Shown piece by piece: positions 6,187-8,117 of a stretch of 8,117 nt of DNA. Where the stretch lies: positions 1 to 8,117 of the forward strand of contig CALVUV010000056.1 in the NCBI GenBank assembly GCA_944363685.1, in the 5' to 3' direction. Below the pieces are notes generated by a model. It was not told the DNA's origin. It ran no database searches and was given only the letters and a program-made list of their open reading frames with translations. The translations under genes and the position numbers were made by a program. Numbering within the stretch: position 1 is the stretch's first letter; the number at the start of each line of letters is the position of its first letter. Origin of the DNA: an uncultured Bacilli bacterium. Its GTDB lineage: Bacteria; Bacillota_I; Bacilli_A; RF39; UBA660.

Positions 6187-6195
6187 TGATATAAT
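6187..6195 (+). promoter_or_regulatory. Extended -10 promoter for rpmG
   Basis: TGATATAAT combines the extended -10 TG (6187-6188) with a perfect TATAAT (6190-6195), immediately after the tig stop. No good -35 box lies at 16-18 bases, which extended -10 promoters can tolerate. The start would be near 6202, about 40 bases before the rpmG ATG. Confidence 0.6.
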
Positions 6196-6242
6196 TTAAA
6201 AACTTTGGTAAAATTACTAAAGGAAAAAAGGAGGAGAGAGAC

Positions 6243-6410
6243 ATGGCAAAGAAGTTAGGTCATAGACAAAAAAAGACTTTTGTATGCTCAGTTTGTGGTA
6301 ATGAAAATTATCGTGAAGAGAAAAATGTAAATAATACTCCAGGAAGAATGGAAATTAGTAAGTATTGTAAATTTTGTGGTAAACATACAACTCATAAAGA
6401 GAAAAAATAA
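6243..6410 (+). CDS. rpmG: Large-subunit ribosomal protein L33 (bL33), zinc-binding form
   Basis: This complete 55-residue protein begins MAKKLGHRQKKTFVCSVCGN and has two Cys-x-x-Cys knuckles, C15/C18 and C42/C45, which mark the zinc-ribbon (C+) form of bL33. bL33 sits near the E-site of the 50S subunit. Bacillota often carry both C+ and C- paralogues, the C- form being made under zinc limitation; only the C+ form is in this window. Basic N- and C-termini fit rRNA binding. The ATG is preceded by a strong GGAGG (6230-6234) with eight bases of spacing. An extended -10 promoter lies between it and tig, and a hairpin terminator follows the stop. Confidence 0.93.
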   Translation: MAKKLGHRQKKTFVCSVCGNENYREEKNVNNTPGRMEISKYCKFCGKHTTHKEKK

Positions 6411-6416
6411 TAATAT

Positions 6417-6439
6417 AACAGTCATTTAATGACTGTTTT
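6417..6439 (+). terminator. Hairpin terminator after rpmG
   Basis: AACAGTCA (6417-6424) pairs perfectly with TGACTGTT (6430-6437) around a 5-nt loop, followed by TTTT (6436-6439). The T-tract is short, so termination may be partial. I see no strong promoter between here and efp at 6466, so some efp expression may depend on read-through. Confidence 0.7.
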
Positions 6440-6465
6440 AAGTATATAAGAAAGGAGTAAGTAAA

Positions 6466-7023
6466 ATGGTTAATTCAAATGATTTTAAACCTGGTATGAC
6501 TATTCAGTTTGAGGGTGGTATTTATACTATTCTTGAAAGTCAACATGTTAAACCTGGTAAAGGTGCTGCAATAGTAAAAGCTAAGATGAAGAATTTAAGA
6601 ACTGGTTCTATTGTTGAGAAAACATTTAATGCTGGTGTTAAAGTAGAAACAGCACATATTGATAAGAAAACAATGCAATTCTTATATTCTATGGGAGATA
6701 CTTATTATTTTATGAGTATGACAGATTATGAACAAATAGAACTTGATAAGAGTGCTATTTTAGATGATGCTAAGTACTTGAAAGAGAATTTAGAAGTAGA
6801 GATTACTTTCTTTGAAGGTGAGATGTTAGGATTATCACTTCCTGATAAAGTTGTTATGAAAGTAGTTAAAACAGAAGATGCTGTTAAAGGTAATACAAGT
6901 AGTGGTGCTATGAAAAATGCAGAATTAGAAACAGGTATGACTATTCAAGTGCCATTATTTATTAAACAAGATGAAGATATCTTAGTTAGTACTAAAGATG
7001 GTAAATATGTATCTCGTGCTTAA
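6466..7023 (+). CDS. efp: Translation elongation factor P
   Basis: EF-P binds between the P and E sites of ribosomes stalled on polyproline motifs and promotes peptide-bond formation. The 185-residue length is standard. The N-terminal KOW-like domain carries the acceptor-stem loop VKPGKGAAIVKAKMKN, with the tip lysine at K32, the position that carries the 5-aminopentanol modification in Bacillus subtilis. This loop has the Pro-Gly-Lys-Gly form rather than the arginine-tip form of EarP-dependent EF-Ps. The two OB-like domains follow, ending with ETGMTIQVPLFIKQDEDILV and the typical terminus TKDGKYVSRA. The ATG has AAAGGAG (6451-6457) eight bases upstream. No modification enzyme is encoded nearby. 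A terminator directly follows the stop. Confidence 0.97.
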   Translation: MVNSNDFKPGMTIQFEGGIYTILESQHVKPGKGAAIVKAKMKNLRTGSIVEKTFNAGVKVETAHIDKKTMQFLYSMGDTYYFMSMTDYEQIELDKSAILDDAKYLKENLEVEITFFEGEMLGLSLPDKVVMKVVKTEDAVKGNTSSGAMKNAELETGMTIQVPLFIKQDEDILVSTKDGKYVSRA

Positions 7024-7053
7024 AACAATGACTTAATGTCACTTGTTTTTTTC
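7022..7053 (+). terminator. Intrinsic terminator of efp
   Basis: AAACAATGAC (7023-7032) pairs with GTCA (7038-7041) and TTGTTT (7043-7048), with one bulged C at 7042 and a TTAAT loop. A long T-rich tract (TTTTTTT from 7046, then C and TTT) follows. The hairpin abuts the efp stop codon. Confidence 0.85.
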
Positions 7054-7071
7054 TTTCTACTATGATAGAAT
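7043..7071 (+). promoter_or_regulatory. Promoter for the RNA/leader after efp
   Basis: TTGTTT (7043-7048) and TAGAAT (7066-7071) are 17 bases apart, and the -10 is preceded by the extended motif TG-A (7063-7065). Transcription would begin near 7078. The -35 box overlaps the 3' arm of the efp terminator. Confidence 0.55.
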
Positions 7072-7077
7072 TAGATT

Positions 7078-7226
7078 AGAAGGTAGGAGAAAGAAGGTAA
7101 AAAATATGAGAAGACTATGTATACAATATGTTACCTGGAGGGGGGCTATTTAACCATAACTTAAGTAATAAAATTACTTTCTTTCATAGTTTAAGAAGAA
7201 TAGAGTAAGTGTATTCTATTCTTTTT
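7078..7226 (+). ncRNA. Candidate structured RNA (small RNA or attenuator leader) of about 150 nt
   Basis: This gene-free stretch has its own promoter and ends in a strong intrinsic terminator. Pairings visible inside are AGGTAA (7095-7100) with TTACCT (7131-7136); TATGTTA (7127-7133) with TAACCATA (7151-7158, one bulge); ACTATG (7114-7119) with CATAGT (7185-7190), which would cross the first as a pseudoknot; and the hairpin AAGTAAT-AAA-ATTACTT (7163-7179). A G-rich run GGAGGGGGG (7137-7145) stands out against the AT-rich background. A 15-codon frame (7106-7153, MRRLCIQYVTWRGAI) preceded by AGAAGG could be a leader peptide or chance. I match it to no known riboswitch, 6S, SRP, tmRNA or RNase P RNA. 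The next gene starts 56 bp after the terminator, so regulation by attenuation is possible. Confidence 0.45.
7193..7226 (+). terminator. Strong intrinsic terminator before the surface-protein gene
   Basis: AAGAATAGAGTA (7196-7207) pairs with TATTCTATTCTT (7212-7223) through 12 pairs, one of them G-T, around the tetraloop AGTG. The 3' arm leads into TTTTT (7222-7226). It ends the candidate RNA and stands 56 bp upstream of the next ATG. Confidence 0.85.
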
Positions 7227-7281
7227 ATGATGTCAAAATATAAGTAATTTAGATAAGAAAAAGTAGTAAAGGGTGAATAGT

Positions 7282-8117
7282 ATGAAAGAGAAAAATAAAA
7301 GAAAAGAGATAATTATTATAGGAGTATTAATACTATTAATGATAGTAATAATAGTAGGAACAAGTTATGCTGCATTTAGGTATGGTGGAATAGGAGAAGT
7401 AGAAAACTCTATAACAAGTGGTGCGATAACAATGAAGTATACAGAAACAAGTAATGGAATAACTTTAAATGGAGCATTACCAACAACTGATAAGACAGGA
7501 ACGGTAAGATTAACTCCTGGAGAGTATTTTGATTTTAATATAAGTAGTACCATAACAGGTGATACAAATATAAACTATGAAATAAGTGCCAAAAAGGAAG
7601 ATGGAAATACTATAGATGGTAAATATATAAAGTTATATCTAACTAAATTAAATAGTGATGGCACAGAAGAAGCTTTAATGGTACCAGAAGTATATAGTGA
7701 AGAGACTAGTGCAAATAATTATACAGGAAGACCATCTAATGAGATGAGTTTATATACTTCAAGTATGAATAGTAGTGAGAATAATAATTATAGACTAAGA
7801 ATGTATGTAGATGAAAGTTATAATCCACAAGGAGATGGAGGAGGATTAACCTTTACAATAAAGATAAATGTATATGGAAAAGCAGGAGATAAATATGTAC
7901 CTCTAACTACTACTAAGATATTAGAAGATAATGAATTGCAAGAAGAAAAAGAAGAAATGTTTAATTATGCTAGTAATGGTGGATATCTTGATATGAGTAG
8001 TGGAGGTCAATCTACTAATCCAGAATATGTAACAAATGGATTATATAGTGCAGAAGATGAAGATGGAACAAGTTATTATTATAGAGGAAATGTAAATAAT
8101 AACTATGTACAGTTTGG
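7282..8117 (+). CDS. Membrane-anchored or secreted surface protein, SipW-cognate (TasA/camelysin)-like N-terminus, 3' end outside window
   Basis: The frame stays open to the last base, so 278 residues are visible. The N-terminus is basic (MKEKNKRKE), followed by a hydrophobic segment (about 10-26) and TSYAAF (27-32). This resembles the SipW-cognate class of signal peptide found on TasA/camelysin-like fibre proteins, where cleavage would release an extracellular domain. The following region is rich in Thr, Ser, Asn, Gly and Tyr with alternating beta pattern (for example YFDFNISSTITGDTNINYEI), as in exported beta-sandwich proteins. Acidic ELQEEKEEMF divides this from a second region beginning NGGYLDMSSGG and containing YSAEDEDGTSYYYRGNV. 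There is no cysteine in the visible part. AAAGGG (7268-7273) provides the ribosome-binding site. A role in the cell surface or extracellular matrix is inferred; a SipW peptidase gene would be expected nearby but is not in view. Confidence 0.75.
   Translation, partial: MKEKNKRKEIIIIGVLILLMIVIIVGTSYAAFRYGGIGEVENSITSGAITMKYTETSNGITLNGALPTTDKTGTVRLTPGEYFDFNISSTITGDTNINYEISAKKEDGNTIDGKYIKLYLTKLNSDGTEEALMVPEVYSEETSANNYTGRPSNEMSLYTSSMNSSENNNYRLRMYVDESYNPQGDGGGLTFTIKINVYGKAGDKYVPLTTTKILEDNELQEEKEEMFNYASNGGYLDMSSGGQSTNPEYVTNGLYSAEDEDGTSYYYRGNVNNNYVQF

Noticed and set aside
7078..7226. Known RNA classes (preQ1, c-di-GMP, SAM, T-box, 6S, SRP RNA) for the RNA after efp
   Set aside because: None of the conserved core sequences of these classes that I know could be found in it.
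7365..7553. A 62-codon frame on the minus strand inside the surface-protein gene
   Set aside because: It is antisense to a longer frame with a ribosome-binding site and signal-peptide-like start, and no ribosome-binding site or recognisable product supports it.

Overview
This is a strongly AT-rich stretch of a Gram-positive (Bacillota) chromosome. The standard genetic code fits: TGA is used as a stop in the first two genes and Trp is TGG. AT-rich codons, strong Shine-Dalgarno sites (AGGAGG type), housekeeping order and a SipW-cognate-like surface protein suggest an uncultured gut Bacilli lineage (RF39/Erysipelotrichia/Mollicutes-related). That placement is inference; no rRNA or tRNA lies in the window.

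Layout. (1) 1-2993, plus strand: a tightly packed operon with the 3' end of ruvB (Holliday-junction helicase), an unrecognised 175-aa gene, queA (queuosine synthesis) and an unrecognised 333-aa gene, closed by a hairpin terminator. The neighbours overlap by 8 and 4 bp or lie 11 bp apart. tgt, often next to queA, is absent here. (2) 2994-4800: a two-gene minus-strand cassette, a PHP-family phosphoesterase followed by a small nucleotidyltransferase, with its own promoter and terminator. It is flanked by two same-orientation copies of a non-coding repeat of about 180 bp. The copies share an ungapped 105-bp core at about 87% identity and a hairpin with an invariant loop and a compensatory base-pair change. 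This is the most unusual part of the window. (3) 4801-7053, plus strand: protein-synthesis genes tig (trigger factor), rpmG (ribosomal protein L33, zinc-binding form) and efp (elongation factor P). tig has a near-consensus promoter with a perfect 9-3-9 palindrome against its -35 box; rpmG has an extended -10; terminators follow rpmG and efp. (4) 7043-8117: a promoter, a structured RNA of about 150 nt ending in a strong intrinsic terminator, and then the N-terminal 278 residues of a membrane-anchored or secreted surface protein that runs off the window. The RNA could be a free-standing small RNA or an attenuator leader for the surface protein.

Functionally, blocks 1 and 3 are ordinary housekeeping. 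Blocks 2 and 4 are accessory. The two unknown genes of block 1, the repeat-flanked PHP-nucleotidyltransferase pair and the RNA after efp are the places where something undescribed could lie. No CRISPR array, transposase gene or intact insertion sequence is visible.
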